DNA of 64,000 nucleotides from Rhodosorus marinus (GCA_029953675.1 JAMWBK010000002.1:1-64000), one strand, 5' to 3'. Counted from the stretch's first letter, positions 20,057 through 30,427 are shown. Notes: generated by a model not told the origin, from the sequence alone. Program-made: numbers and translations.

Positions 20057-20350
20057 TGGGCGTACGGGGCAAATGGCACAGGAGTTCCTCCGGGACAACT
20101 GCAAGCACTTGCTGCACAGGAGTGAGGAGCTGAGAGACGTGAGATCCCAGATAAACCGGCAACTATGGCGAGGTAACGCAGAGATAGCATTAGGCGCTTT
20201 GCGCGTAGACCAGTTGGAGAATCCGCTGGTGCCTGTTTTTACTTTTGAACGTAGCATGAGACCCCGGTAGCGGGGTTCCAGTAAGTTCCTCCCTAGATAG
20301 GATTAGACGTAGTGTTGCGCTGCAGTAGGCAGCGGCCCAGTAAAGCTTAC
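20057..20350 (+). mobile_element. Family A 3' fragment
   Basis: A 5'-truncated copy starting at CGTACGGGGCAAATGG, in the endonuclease C-terminus. It contains 65 final codons (20073-20270), the stop hairpin and the 3' UTR ending GCTTACGGTTACG. It is preceded by T1 after the C element and followed by a variant T1 (20351-20370, TTATTCTGGGG). Confidence 0.9.
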
Positions 20351-20370
20351 GGTTACGTTATTCTGGGGTT

Positions 20371-20521
20371 GGACCAGTTGGCGAATCCACTGGTCCCTGT
20401 TTTTTCTTTAGAACGTAGCATGAGACCCCGGTAGCGGGGTTTGGGTAGGCTTTTCCCAAGACAGTAGTAGCATTAGTGATACGCTGCAGTAGGCAGCTGC
20501 CCAGTAAAGTTTACGGTTACG
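20371..20521 (+). mobile_element. Family A 3'-terminal fragment
   Basis: About 150 bp, beginning in the final codons (DQLANPLVPVF) and including the stop hairpin and a diverged 3' UTR ending AGTTTACGGTTACG. The next A copy starts immediately, with no T1 between. Confidence 0.85.
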
Positions 20522-20575
20522 CCGTACCCAGAGCCTCTTGTGATCGCGGGCCCACACACCTCGGGTACCCGCGAG

Positions 20576-22082
20576 ATGGAGAGGGAGAAAGAACTGCTAC
20601 AAGAGCAGCAGCAGCAGCAGCAGCAACAGGACCAGCACAAGGGAGCAGCACAGGAAGGAGAGAGGGGAACACCTTGCAACGGAGCAGGCCACAGCAGACC
20701 CAGCTGTCGCCTTTCTCCACCAGCTGCACAGCTACGACCAGTGCTACCAAGCGCTGGGAATCGGCCAGTCGGACATCGCCGACTTCTACCAGGCCGCCTT
20801 CAACCTCTATTCCCGCATCAACTGCTCAAAAGAACTTCAATCAGTGACAGGACGTCTGAATGAGCTCGCCAAAAAACCGCATATGTGGCAAGACGGACGA
20901 GCCACTACGACCCCGCCTCAACCCCCGCAGCAGCACCCGCGGACGGCCGCGGTCAATCAACATGCGGCAGAACCCATCATCAATCAACTTGCGGAGGGGA
21001 CAGGTGTCCTTGCCTTACTGGACTATGCCACGGCCTTCCCTGTTGCCGGTACCAGCAGCACACGGCCAACGTACGCTCAGAGGACTGCCCAAAGTACTCC
21101 AGCTCGAGAATCAGAGGCTCAACTCCGACCAGCCGGGCGCCCGGGCCCACAGAGCCAGCAGGCAGCGCTGCGACAGTTGCAGGCCACTGTGGGAGGGTCC
21201 TCCTGGGGACCTGAGACCAAGCCGGTACTGGCGACCCTGAGGAATGTAAGACCGCCACGGATGGACGAGGTAGCCCCATCGGATTTCACCACGGTCCTTT
21301 GCAGAGCCTTGGGGATTCCGAGCTCTTATGTGGCGCACGTGGACTTCATCGCTTCCCATGCGTGCTTACTCTGCCATCCGGACGCGATTCCGATTCTACA
21401 AAGCGCCATCTCTCGGGGCGTTTTCAGGACGGGCATCTTCGGTTCGTTCACCCAGAGACACCCCGATCGGCAAGTGACTCTCTACACGGGCCAGGCACTG
21501 GATACAGACAACGTGTTGGGCTATAATGAACGTCAGCTCATTGCCCCAGCGAATATCGGGGCTCAGACCCTGAAACGGGCGATTGAACAGACTATCCGGA
21601 TCCGCGCGAGACTTCACAGAAGGCAACTCCCGTTCAACACACTCGCAGCGATACACGAGTACCTGGAGAGCAGACTCGGAGCCCTACAAGCCACACAACA
21701 TACTCCAACGGTACCCGGGGAGAGCGCGGAACCCCCAGCGCCTGCAGCCGCCACGAACGCAGACCCTGAAGCCTCGTCCCTTCCAGGGGATGTACAGGCA
21801 GACCGTGGAAGAGTTAACGCCCCGGTTGAGACCAGTGCGACTTCCCAAGTACCTGACAACGCAGCACACGAGGACAATCCCCATGCGGAGCTCCTCTGCA
21901 ACCTTCCGGAGCCACCTCAACAGAAGCGCTCGCGAGTAGCCGCCGATGGCACCGGACCGGATACTGAGATGACTCCGGCAGCCGTGGAGACTCCACAGGA
22001 TACCACTGGGACACAGGTTGCCGTTGACGGCAACCATCACGCGATGGACACGCAGGAGAGCCAGGAAAACCCAGCGCAATAA
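20576..22082 (+). pseudogene. Family A ORF1 (one frameshift)
   Basis: The best family A ORF1 in the window, about 500 codons. It starts MEREKELLQE with a short poly-Gln tract from a CAG repeat (about 20605-20630). A frameshift near 20675 separates this from the frame containing AVAFLHQLHSYDQCYQALG and TGRLNELAKKPHMW. The middle (VLCRALGIPSSYVAHVDFIA, then FGSFTQRHPDRQVTLYTG) aligns by eye with family D ORF1, defining a shared ORF1 domain without recognised nucleic-acid motifs. The C-terminus is Pro/Ala/Glu-rich and ends QENPAQ. The stop overlaps the ORF2 start as TAATG (22080-22084). Confidence 0.8.
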
Positions 22083-22864
22083 TGCCGAGCAGACGTAGGG
22101 GAATCAAACGACGCCGCGAAGAGCTTCTATTCTTCTCGGATCGTCAAGACTGGATCAGGCGGTGGAGCGTCTTCGTCGACGACGTCACGGAAGGAGGCAG
22201 GCAGTGGACGCGCCTTACACACTGCCCGGTTCCCACACGGCGATTTGTGCCACGCGCCCAGGTTCACACATGGAGCTGCCTCTTCCGTGCTGCATTAGAG
22301 CTCTCTATGGACAGCACCGAACCAGCAAACGCCAGCCTGCTTCTTGTCGGACTTCCAGGTCTTGTCCTTGGACACTCTGCGCTTGATGTTGGCATTCAGG
22401 TATCGCATGTGCTTGAAGGAGAATTCTCTACGGTCTGGAGCGCTCTAGAGGACAAGGCGTCTATGCTGTCGCATACTACCGCACCGCAAGGAGCTGAAGC
22501 GGTTCGACGCAAACATCTCGGGCGCCACAAGCGAGCGCTGAAACTAGCACACCTTGGCCGCATTTCAGATGCAGCTCGGAGCCTACAGGCCACCGAAATG
22601 GCACCTTTTACCGCGGCTACGTGGAGACAACTACAAGCGCTCTTTCCCAACCCGGCGGAAGGGCAAATGGCACAAGAGTTCCTCGGCGACAGCTGCAAAC
22701 ACCTACTGCACAGGAGTGAGGAGCTGAGAGACGTGAGATCCCAGATAAACCGGCAACTATGGCGAGGTAACGCAGAGATAGCATTAGGCGCTTTGCGCGT
22801 GGACCAGCTGGAGAACCCGCTGGTGCCTGTTTTTTCTTTTGAACGTAGCATGAGACCCCGGTAG
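22082..22864 (+). pseudogene. Family A ORF2 with in-frame internal deletion
   Basis: A 260-codon frame joins the N-terminal RT-upstream region (MPSRRRGIKRRREEL ... WRQLQALFPNPAEG) directly to the last 65 codons of the endonuclease (QMAQEFLGDSCKHLLHRS ... FERSMRPR). The join at about 22664 shares only two G bases and lacks an AG acceptor, so it is a deletion, not splicing. No RT motif remains. Confidence 0.85.
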
Positions 22865-22959
22865 CGGGGTTCCAGTAAGTTTTTCCCTAGATAGGATTAG
22901 ACGTAGTGTTGCGCTGCAGTAGGCAGCTGCCCAGTAAAGCTTACGGTTACGTTAGTCTG

Positions 22960-23237
22960 AGACTTTTGGTCGAATGGGCCAGGCAAGCCTTGAATTTCTT
23001 CGAACGGCGAGCGCGCACCTGCATGATCGTGACTCCCATCTATCGTCGGTGAGGGGTCAACTAAACCGCATTTTGTGGCAGCACAATACTGGGCTAGTAG
23101 AGCACGCGATCGAGAAAGATCGCGCAGATAGACCGATATTTCCCCTAAGCAGAATTTAGATGAGACTCCTGGACAGGGAGTCTAGGTTTGGTTAGTGCGT
23201 ACGTAGTGATCGTGTGATGCGCTACATTAGGTGAATT
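22960..23237 (+). mobile_element. Family C 3' fragment
   Basis: A 5'-truncated C copy starting at GACTTTTGGTCGAATGGG and encoding the last 61 codons (ASLEFLRTASAHLHDRDSHL ... FPLSRI) with a diverged 3' UTR. The hairpin GACTCC/GGAGTC is at 23164-23182. It abuts the 3' end of a B2 element in the opposite orientation at 23238. Confidence 0.85.
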
Positions 23238-25443
23238 GGACTTTACTAGCATAGCCTGAAGCGCTACGCAAGGCGTGAAGATGAACTAATAACTAGGGAG
23301 GCAAGCATGCAACCCCAGGCGCCGATGGCGCGCCTCGGAAAGCATGTCGCTGGAATATCGCCAAAGGGAGACACTTAAACGCCTCAAGAGCGCCAAATAT
23401 TCAGTAGGATGCTCAGCAAAACATTTCCGCAACCACTCTAAACCCGACTTATCCACGTGACCAAAGCTTTCCACAATGAATGGCTGGAACCGGTGAGAGC
23501 GACCCTCAGCGCAGGGCAGACTGGCCATGCTCTCAGCATACCGTCGTTCCTTAACTCTTCGAAGGGCTGAAGCCGCGGCCCCCCGGCGGCGGGCGGCTGC
23601 GGTGAGGTGGGCGCTGGCCACGGGGCAGGTAATCGCAAGGTCCACATATGTTGAGCGTCTGGCAGCAGCGTCGGAGACGAGGAGATCGGCTATACAACGG
23701 GGCGGTGCAGAGTCCGAGATGGATCTGGGCAGTTCCGACTCAACCTCAACCGTATGCCCTATCCGAGTCAAAAATTCGCTGAGGATGTACTTGAGGCGAG
23801 AGTGACGCCTCGTACGGAGACCTCGCAACAGTCCGCAGGAACCCAGGAAGTGGTAGCCACAAGCGTCAATCCGGCTCTCACATCCCTGACAGAAAGACGG
23901 CCGATTAGAGTGCCACGGAGCCTGTGGCAAACCGAGATAGATCCGTGCGGCAGAACGGAACTGGAAAGCATCGAGACGATGACTCAATGACGACGGTAGA
24001 GTGGTTAACCACAAGTGCGAGAGGTGGCCTCCCATGCCGCGGAGACGAGCGGCAGTGGTCGGCGGCGTGAGAGGAGAATTGAGCATGACTGTGTGAGCGG
24101 CACTGTGTTGGCCCCAGGCGAGGTTATGTTGAATCACATCAGTGCGGGAGCTCCACAATCGGCTCAAACCCGGGTAGTATGCAACAGGGGACCCGGGGCT
24201 AGCCTCTCCGTCATCGGCAAGAACTCGGTCGAGGGGACAATCCTCAATCGCTTCAGCTCGTCCCCATAACAGCTCCCTCCAGGAACGAAAGCGGGACCGA
24301 TTTGCGTCCGGCACGGCGTTGCACCTCCTGAACGTGTGTTGAAGACCATCATAAATTGTCAAAAGCGGGGGCGGCAGGGTCACTGGATCCTCGTTGGTCA
24401 AAGCTCGAGCCAAGAGGGAGGCACTTCGCATCTGGAAGGTCACCAACGTTCGCAGCGCGGTAGCCCAGGAGGCAACCGCCGCTGGCGAGCATACCAGCCC
24501 ACGGTCTGCGACGCCGAATCCCCCTAATCGCAACGGTAGAGCGATCTGTGCACGAATTAAGTCCCTGTCGGGAGCAGCTTCAAGATCGAGGGGCTCATCC
24601 AAGAGCGTTCCCCAGTGTTGCAGGGTCATTTCGTCGGCTTTAGCCGCGATCCACGAGCCCCAAGCTGGAGGCAGGCTGCGCAACCAGTAGTTGAGTCTGG
24701 GACCGGCACAAAAGCGGGAAAGCAAGCAGGCCGATTGCAGCATGCTGTCGGGTAGGTGCTCCATGGCGTCGGTGAGTTGCTTGTGCCGTGCCAAAACTCG
24801 CTCGCAGGATGCTTGGACAAAGTTGTCAGTCCCCAATCCGACGCCGTGGTGTTCGAACCCTTCACGTTCGCTGATTAGTCGCAGAGTGGGTGGCAGAGAG
24901 TTCAGCGACACGTCCCTCGGGGGGAGAAAGCGACATTTTTCTGTTTCCACAGTCAAACCGACGCGACGTGCAATCGCTTCGATCGCGGTCAGTCCCCTAG
25001 CTAGGGTGTCAGGGGTGCCCAGCAATTTTACGTCATCGTGGTACGCGCAGATTCGAAGATCCGAGACCTCAGTCGAAAGACGTAAAAGTACGAGCTGTAG
25101 GGCACAGGCATGAAGAAGAGGTCCGCAAGGGTCGCCTTGTTGGACGCCAGTATGTGCTTGAAAAACAGTGCCCTCCGTTGTCAAGTAGGGAAGGCTCTCC
25201 CCTCCGTAAATACCCGATAGAAACGGCCACGCCTCCGGAAACACACGTCGGAGCACCTCTAGCGCATGCGTCCGCGACACGCTGTTGAATGCGTTCCGGA
25301 AACCAACCACCAAGACTCCCCACTCCGGCCTACTGGCGCGTTCTAGCTCGATCCCATGGGTGATCAGTTCGCAACCCCCAGAAAATCCCACCCCTACTTG
25401 CAAGGGCGCCATAAAAGCTGTGACGCGCTGGCGAAGGCGCTGG
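23238..25443 (-). mobile_element. B2 non-LTR element, copy 2 (longest B2)
   Basis: The most complete B2 copy: most of the RT, the thumb, the zinc-knuckle, the endonuclease and the 3' end (...GTAAAGTCCA on the minus strand). Its 5' side is cut at a head-to-head junction with B1 that carries a perfect 12-bp palindrome (25432-25460). Confidence 0.85.
23286..25443 (-). pseudogene. B2 ORF: reverse transcriptase plus endonuclease (5'-truncated)
   Basis: The frame is uninterrupted from the junction to SY-stop. RT landmarks are VGFSGGCELITHGIELE, motif A region VLVVGFRNAFNSVSR, motif B TGVQQGDPCGP and motif C AYHDDVKLLG. IALPLRLGGFGVADRG, the zinc-knuckle CQGCESRIDACGYHFLGSC and the endonuclease IADLL...YVDLAIT follow. 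In motif A the catalytic Asp (LDLENAF in family A) is Gly (GGT at 25302-25304), so this copy should be RT-dead. The frame formally extends to 25706, but that N-terminal part is antisense B1. B2 may encode one long ORF; no ORF1 is visible. Confidence 0.85.
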
Positions 25444-26914
25444 CATAGCCAGCGCCTTCGGGGCCGGTGGTTGGCCACTCGTGCGGATGCTGAAAGTTTC
25501 CGTGACCTGGGGTATTTTCTCGATGAAGAGCTGAGCGCTCTGCCGCGACCCACCTGTGATGTTGTGCGCGCCCAGGTAGGCCTCCCATTGCGATTGGGGG
25601 GACTGGGCCTCTGCAATCGTGTTGTGGTCCAACCTGCAGCTGCAGTAGGGGCCTGGGGAACCGCACTTCCCACTTTGAGCAGCTTGGGTATCTCGAAGTT
25701 CCGCAATTTGATGGCGAGCCTCTCGCGGGGTGTCTTGCTTCCCAGCGTACCGGAAAGCGCCCAAGACTTGTTTCTGGAGCTCCAAACCGCCCTGAATTCC
25801 TGTACTAGTCTCCCCGAAACCGTTCAACCCCGTCTTCCTGACTGGCGAGCTGTATTTGACCGCTCTCGAGGCTCCGCCCCGGGGATTCGTCCTGCGCCTG
25901 AACCTGTTCTAGGGGAGATTGACCCAGTGGTTGCCGCAGAAGAAGAAGTTCCAGTTGATCCTCCTGATGATTCCCAGCGCGCTGGGAGCCGAGCTCAAGC
26001 ACGCACGGATGCGCTGCAAAATATCCTTTCTTGGGACTTGCAGCGTGCTGCGTATGGCCGACTCCTCGCGCAGATGGTCTCATCTTCTCGCGCTCGCGCC
26101 CGCCTACGTAGTCTTGGAGGGGTTATTAGCTCTCAGTGGCTCATGACCGTACCAGCCTTTCCGCCACTCACACTGTCGGATTTCGAAGTGCGTACTTCAC
26201 TGCGCTTATACCTCGGCTTACATCAGCCCCCTTGGCCGTACGAGATGGGTTCGTCGTGCCCTCTCTGCTCTCAGACTGAAGACAACGCAGATTTTGGCGC
26301 CCACCTGCTCGCTAGTTGCCCGGCGGTGAAAGGTGCTCGAACCCGCCGCCACACACGGATCTTGAACCTGTTATACCGGGAACTTCGGCCTATAGTCCGG
26401 CAAGCCGGTCTGGAAATCGAACGTGAGAAACCTTTACCCGTCGCGGACTTTCAAAATGATGAACGCCGTGTAGCCGACCTGGTGATCACCTGTGACGACA
26501 GCCGCCGTACCACATACGTTGATCTTGCTGTTCCTAACCCTCAAGCTAGTCGTTATCTCCCGGCTGCGGGGGAGCGCCGTGGATCTGCCGCCACCAGCAT
26601 GAGACGCCGCAAAGAGATCAAATACGCGGGGGCTTTGTCTTCCCCTGGTGTTCGTGCTTCGGCATTAGCACATCGCTTGGTACCCCTGATCATTGAGTGC
26701 TTTGGGTTCATGGACTCTGTTGGTTCTCGCTGGCTTCGGGAGTTGTTCCGCGAACGCCCTGACCGTCTTCAATCGTTGTTTACCCGCTTAAGTTTCCTGC
26801 TGTGGCGCATGAATGCCGCTTTGATGTTGGAGGCGCGAGTACTTCGCCGCGCTTAGTCTTTTTTTCCCCTCGGGGTTTTTTTTTCAGCCTCCGATTAAAC
26901 CATTCGTTCGTTCG
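25444..26914 (+). mobile_element. B1 non-LTR element, 3' half
   Basis: A 5'-truncated B1 copy joined head-to-head to B2 copy 2. It runs from the RT thumb to the 3' terminus: stop, T-runs around CCCCTCGGGG, CAGCCTCCGA, and T2 at 26895-26914. A B-clade 5' half begins immediately after, in the opposite orientation. Confidence 0.85.
25465..26856 (+). CDS. B1 ORF, thumb, zinc-knuckle and endonuclease
   Basis: The open frame covers the post-RT region (VVRAQVGLPLRLGGLGLCNRV, aligned with B2 IRAQIALPLRLGGFG). A zinc-knuckle follows (CPLCSQTEDNADFGAHLLASC, C-x2-C-x11-H-x4-C), then the endonuclease (RRVADLVITCDD, then TTYVDLAVPNPQ) and the C-terminus LMLEARVLRRA. RT motifs are absent because of 5' truncation, so the remnant could not retrotranspose alone. 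Residues upstream of about 25465 in the same frame are junction sequence. Its duplicates at 1915, 14963 and 15436 show that B1 was active. Confidence 0.8.
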   Translation, partial: RWLATRADAESFRDLGYFLDEELSALPRPTCDVVRAQVGLPLRLGGLGLCNRVVVQPAAAVGAWGTALPTLSSLGISKFRNLMASLSRGVLLPSVPESAQDLFLELQTALNSCTSLPETVQPRLPDWRAVFDRSRGSAPGIRPAPEPVLGEIDPVVAAEEEVPVDPPDDSQRAGSRAQARTDALQNILSWDLQRAAYGRLLAQMVSSSRARARLRSLGGVISSQWLMTVPAFPPLTLSDFEVRTSLRLYLGLHQPPWPYEMGSSCPLCSQTEDNADFGAHLLASCPAVKGARTRRHTRILNLLYRELRPIVRQAGLEIEREKPLPVADFQNDERRVADLVITCDDSRRTTYVDLAVPNPQASRYLPAAGERRGSAATSMRRRKEIKYAGALSSPGVRASALAHRLVPLIIECFGFMDSVGSRWLRELFRERPDRLQSLFTRLSFLLWRMNAALMLEARVLRRA

Positions 26915-27885
26915 GCATAGCCACCTCCCGGCTAACTTCCGTAGGCTCTCCACCATCCCGATCGGCCGGAGACGCGGGTGGGCCGGCTGGTGGTCAGGTT
27001 TCGTGAGCAAGCAAAGCTGTGCCTGCCGGAGATGTTCCCATGGCGCAGACGCACCCGATACGCCCTGGAACAACTTGTTAAGGATCCTCAGAAGCGCGCT
27101 CTTGCCAGGCTGGCTCAGGGCCTGCAATAGCTCTGTTCTTAGTCCGGAGGGTCCGGGACAGCGTCCCCGACACGAGGTACGAAGCAAATCCTCCAGGTCA
27201 GACTCACTGAGCGTCAGATCGATGCGAAACCTGGCCAACTCCGGACGGTCCAAGAATACCTCGAATTCAGGGGACAAATCCACGTCGGACTCAGGGAACA
27301 AAGACGACACCGTCTGGGCGAGACTATCATCGTAGCGGAGGACAGGCGCCTGGCCCTCCAAAACCCGCGCCGCTCGACTTAAATCGCCCACTGCTACCAA
27401 TTTCTGTACTCGAGCCGGCACGGGCGACACTGTGCCATGCCGAGTCCGACGGGCGGATGGTGCTGACGACCCCAAATAGCTGCGCTGTAGTACTTCGAAG
27501 TCTCCCTTCAAGAACAGGGCCAGTCGGTCTCGTACTCGCCATCTGCGCTCCGATGTGTGAATGGGGGCCAGAATCAGGCGCGGCATGACCCCCAGAAAAA
27601 CCCAAATGACTGTGTCCCGAATGTTGCGAGCCAGGCTCGTGAAGATGAAATCGAGAATGGTTCCAGCTACTAGAAGGTCTCCACGAGGAAGGACGACTGG
27701 GGGAATGCCCCCACGAGGGGAAGCGAGCCTCCTTCCAAAGAAATCCACCGCCGGAGCCAACTCCGAAAACGCGTACGCCAAATGCCCCAGTCTCCGCCCT
27801 CCTTCAGGACATAAGACTGTAGATCCATAGGCTGCAACCTCGCAGCCGTGCCTGGAGCGCTAATCGTGCTTCTCCCCCTCACTGG
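26915..27885 (-). mobile_element. B-clade element, 5' half
   Basis: On the minus strand this begins directly after the 3' end of B2 copy 3 (GTAAAGTCCA, then GTGAGGGGGAGAAGC) and ends where it meets the B1 3' terminus. It contains the N-terminal half of a B-clade ORF. The B2 copy 3 plus 5'-half arrangement is another head-to-tail pair. Confidence 0.75.
26926..27781 (-). pseudogene. B-clade ORF, N-terminal part up to the RT fingers
   Basis: The frame contains ARVQKLVAVGDLSRAARVLEG, then CPGPSGLRTELLQ and LRPIGMVESLRKLAGRWLCR, matching the start of the RT domain in related families. The last residues of the formal frame (TNEWFNRRLKKK) come from the antisense B1 end and are not part of the protein. 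Motifs A-C are missing. Confidence 0.8.
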
Positions 27886-29066
27886 ACTTTACTAGCATAG
27901 CCTGAAGCGCTACGCAAGGCGTGAAGATGAACCAATAACTAGGGAGGCAAGCATGCAACCCCAGGCGCCGATGGCGCGCCTCGGAAAGCATGTCGCTGGA
28001 ATATCGCCAAAGGGAGACACTTAAACGCCTCAAGAGCGCCAAATATTCAGTAGGATGCTCAGCAAAACATTTCCGCAACCACTCTAAACCCGACTTATCC
28101 ACGTGACCAAAGCTTTCCACAATGAATGGCTGGAACCGGTGAGAGCGACCCTCAGCGCAGGGCAGACTGGCCATGCTCTCAGCATACCGTCGTTCCTTAA
28201 CTCTTCGAAGGGCTGAAGCCGCGGCCCCCCGGCGGCGGGCGGCTGCGGTGAGGTGGGCGCTGGCCACGGGGCAGGTAATCGCAAGGTCCACATATGTTGA
28301 GCGTCTGGCAGCAGCGTCGGAGACGAGGAGATCGGCTATACAACGGGGCGGTGCAGAGTCCGGAGATGGATCTGGGCAGTTCCGACTCAACCTCAACCGT
28401 ATGCCCTATCCGAGTCAAAGATTCGCTGAGGATGTACTTGAGGCGAGTGTGACGCCTCGTACGGAGACCTCGCAACAGTCCGCAGGAACCCAGGAAGTGG
28501 TAGCCACAAGCGTCAATCCGGCTCTCACATCCCTGACAGAAAGACGGCCGATTAGAGTGCCACGGAGCCTGTGGCAAACCGAGATAGATCCGTGCGGCAG
28601 AACGGAACTGGAAAGCATCGAGACGATGACTCAATGACGACTGTAGAGTGGTTAACCACAAGTGCGAGAGGTGGCCTCCCATGCCGCGGAGACGAGCGGC
28701 AGTGGTAGGCGGCGTGAGAGGAGAATTGAGCATGACTGTGTGAGCGGCACTGTGTTGGCCCCAGGTGAGGCTATGTTGAATCACATCAGTGCGGGAGCTC
28801 CACAATCGGCTCAAACCCGGGTAGTCTGCAACAGGGGACCCGGGGCTAGCCTCTCCGTCATCGGCAAGAACTCGGTCGAGGGGACAATCCTCAATCGCTT
28901 CAGCTCGTCCCCATAACAGCTCCCTCCAGGAACGAAAGCGGGACCGATTTGCGTCCGGCACGGCGTTGCACCTCCTGAACGCGTGTTGAAGACCATCATA
29001 AATTGTCAAAAGCGGGGGCGGCAGGGTCACTGGATCCTCGTTGGTCAAAGCTCGAGCCAAGAGGCA
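27886..29066 (-). mobile_element. B2 non-LTR element, 5'-truncated copy 3
   Basis: Nearly identical to the 3' part of copy 2. The ORF (minus 29084 to 27860) is split by a one-base insertion near 28363 (TCCGGAGATGG against TCCGAGATGG), which separates the zinc-knuckle frame from the endonuclease frame. The 3' end is at 27886. The 5' truncation is at about 29066. Confidence 0.85.
27950..29066 (-). pseudogene. B2 ORF, post-RT region and endonuclease (frameshifted)
   Basis: The upstream frame reads LLARALTNEDPVTLPPPLL through CQGCESRIDACGYHFLGSC to about 28365. The downstream frame resumes at CIADLLVSDAAARRSTYVDL and ends LHACLPSY. There is a single frameshift between the zinc-knuckle and the endonuclease. 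Confidence 0.85.
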
Positions 29067-29068
29067 GG

Positions 29069-29126
29069 CACAACCTCCCTTCACTAAGGCTACCTGGAGC
29101 CAACTCCAAGGACTGGGGTTGCGGGT
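29069..29126 (+). mobile_element. A-clade ORF2 micro-fragment
   Basis: About 42 bases encode PFTKATWSQLQGL, matching the family A segment PFTNATWQQLEELF. They are followed by a T1-like GGGGTTGCGGG and a full T1 (29127-29146). The fragment is truncated at both ends and shares no 3' UTR. Confidence 0.6.
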
Positions 29127-29146
29127 TTACGTTAGTCTGGGGTTAG

Positions 29147-29700
29147 ACTACGGAGGAGTGTACTCGATGCCGTGGTAAACACGGTGCAAATGGAGTACAA
29201 CGCTTTCATCATTGCCCCACGTCGACTGGGCTGTGGCAACGTAGGCATGACGAGATATGCACGGAGATCGCAAGGTGGCTGAACAGCTGGAACTTTCTAG
29301 ACATCGAACAGGAGCCAGAGAAGTACTTTGAAAAGTACGGGCTACGGCCAGACATCATTGCTACGCATCCGAGGACGTTGCAACGGTATGCGCTGGACGT
29401 GACGGTTGTGTCTCCTCTGCAAGGGAAGTATCTGAGGCGTAGGGAGGGGGAGAATGGATATGCAGCAAGATGTGCAGAGAGCTGGACGAAAGCGCACTAC
29501 AAGGAGGCGATGAAGATAGAGCACCCGGATGACAAGTTGATCCCATTTGCGGTAGAAAGGTTTGGGCGGACGGGAAAGATGGCGCAGGAGTTTCTGCGGG
29601 ACAGCTGCAAACACCTATTGCGCAGGAGCGAGGAGCTGAGCGATGTAAGATTGCAGATCAACCGGCAACTTTGGCGAGGTAATGCGGAGATAGCGATAGG
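29147..29700 (+). pseudogene. Family F endonuclease fragment
   Basis: An A-clade fragment distinct from family A: CRGKHGANGVQRFHHCPTS, RRHDEICTEIARWLNSWNFLDIEQEP, GLRPDIIATHP and RYALDVTVVSPLQGKYLRR. A frameshift occurs near 29215. The part from about 29240 is open to RQLWRGNAEIAIG, where an unrelated segment of about 65 bp and a reverse T1 follow. It closely resembles the intact frame at 63262-64000. Confidence 0.8.
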
Positions 29701-29763
29701 CCTCAAAACCAACAGCATACACCCTGCTATCTTCAAATACCCTGTTCTCAATGAATGCTGCTA

Positions 29764-29785
29764 CCCCAGACTAACGTTTCTGGGG
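29764..29785. repeat. Inverted T1 pair
   Basis: CCCCAGA and TCTGGGG form a 7-bp inverted repeat around CTAACGTT. It reads as a reverse T1 joined to the start of a forward T1, between two A-clade fragments. Confidence 0.6.
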
Positions 29786-29792
29786 TTGTAGG

Positions 29793-30067
29793 GTAAGAAT
29801 TTCTACGAGATAGCTGCAAGCATTTGTTGCACCGGAGCCTAGAACTGAGCGATGTTCGGGCTCAAATCAACAAGAAATTATGGCAGGGGAACGCGGAGAT
29901 AGCGATAGGCGCTGTCCGAGTGGACCAGTTGGCGAATCCACTGGTCCCTGTTTTTTTCTTTAGAACGTAGCATGAGACCCCGGTAGCGGGGTTAGCGTAA
30001 GCTTTTTCCTCGATAGTAGTAGCACTAGTGACTCGCTCCAGTAGGCAGCTGCCCAGTAAAGTTTACG
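29793..30067 (+). mobile_element. A-clade 3' fragment
   Basis: A 5'-truncated copy encoding SCKHLLHRSLELSDVRAQINKK and AIGAVRVDQLANPLVPVF with frame damage. It carries the stop hairpin ACCCCGGTAGCGGGGT and a 3' UTR ending CCCAGTAAAGTTTACGGTAAC. It meets an antisense A end tail to tail. Confidence 0.8.
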
Positions 30068-30130
30068 GTAACCGTAACCTTTACTGGGCAGCTGCCTACT
30101 GCAGCGCAGCACGGATTCTATCACGATCTA
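30068..30130 (-). mobile_element. Family A 3'-terminal micro-fragment, tail to tail
   Basis: About 60 bp of the antisense family A 3' UTR (ACTGGGCAGCTGCCTACTGC) directly abuts the preceding sense 3' end and is followed by a reverse T1 at 30131-30145. Confidence 0.75.
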
Positions 30131-30427
30131 CCCCCAGACTAACGGACAACACAGCCGGCCTCTCCTGGAGTACGGATCCAGAGAAGCCTCTTCCGAAGCA
30201 GATCGACATCCAGTATCAGTACGCCAGACAGCAGCACGACCGGAGCAGCTGCCAATTCCTCTACATCCCGACCCAGGAACAAGTCGCGGACATACTCACC
30301 AAGGCGCTAGAGACAACGAAATTGAACGAGCACCGGACCAAGCCAAGAATCATGAATTAATGCACGTCTCTGCGAGGAGGAGAGTTAACAAATGCAAGAC
30401 GTTGATGCGAAGAGACTCCGAAGCCAA

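Larger units (their letters stand above)
20522..22945 (+). mobile_element. Family A element with intact 5' end and large internal deletion
   Basis: This copy appears to retain the family A 5' end (about 54 bp of 5' UTR starting CCGTACCCAGAG), ORF1 and the start of ORF2. It then jumps at about 22664 to the endonuclease C-terminus and the normal 3' UTR. T1 follows at 22946-22959. Confidence 0.85.

Noticed and set aside
22650-22680. Splice junction explaining the ORF2 deletion
   Set aside because: The 5' side has GT in the parental sequence, but the 3' side lacks AG. The join shares two G bases, which fits a deletion.
25444-25706. N-terminal 88 residues of the long B2 frame
   Set aside because: This stretch is the antisense of the adjoining B1 copy and is open only by chance.
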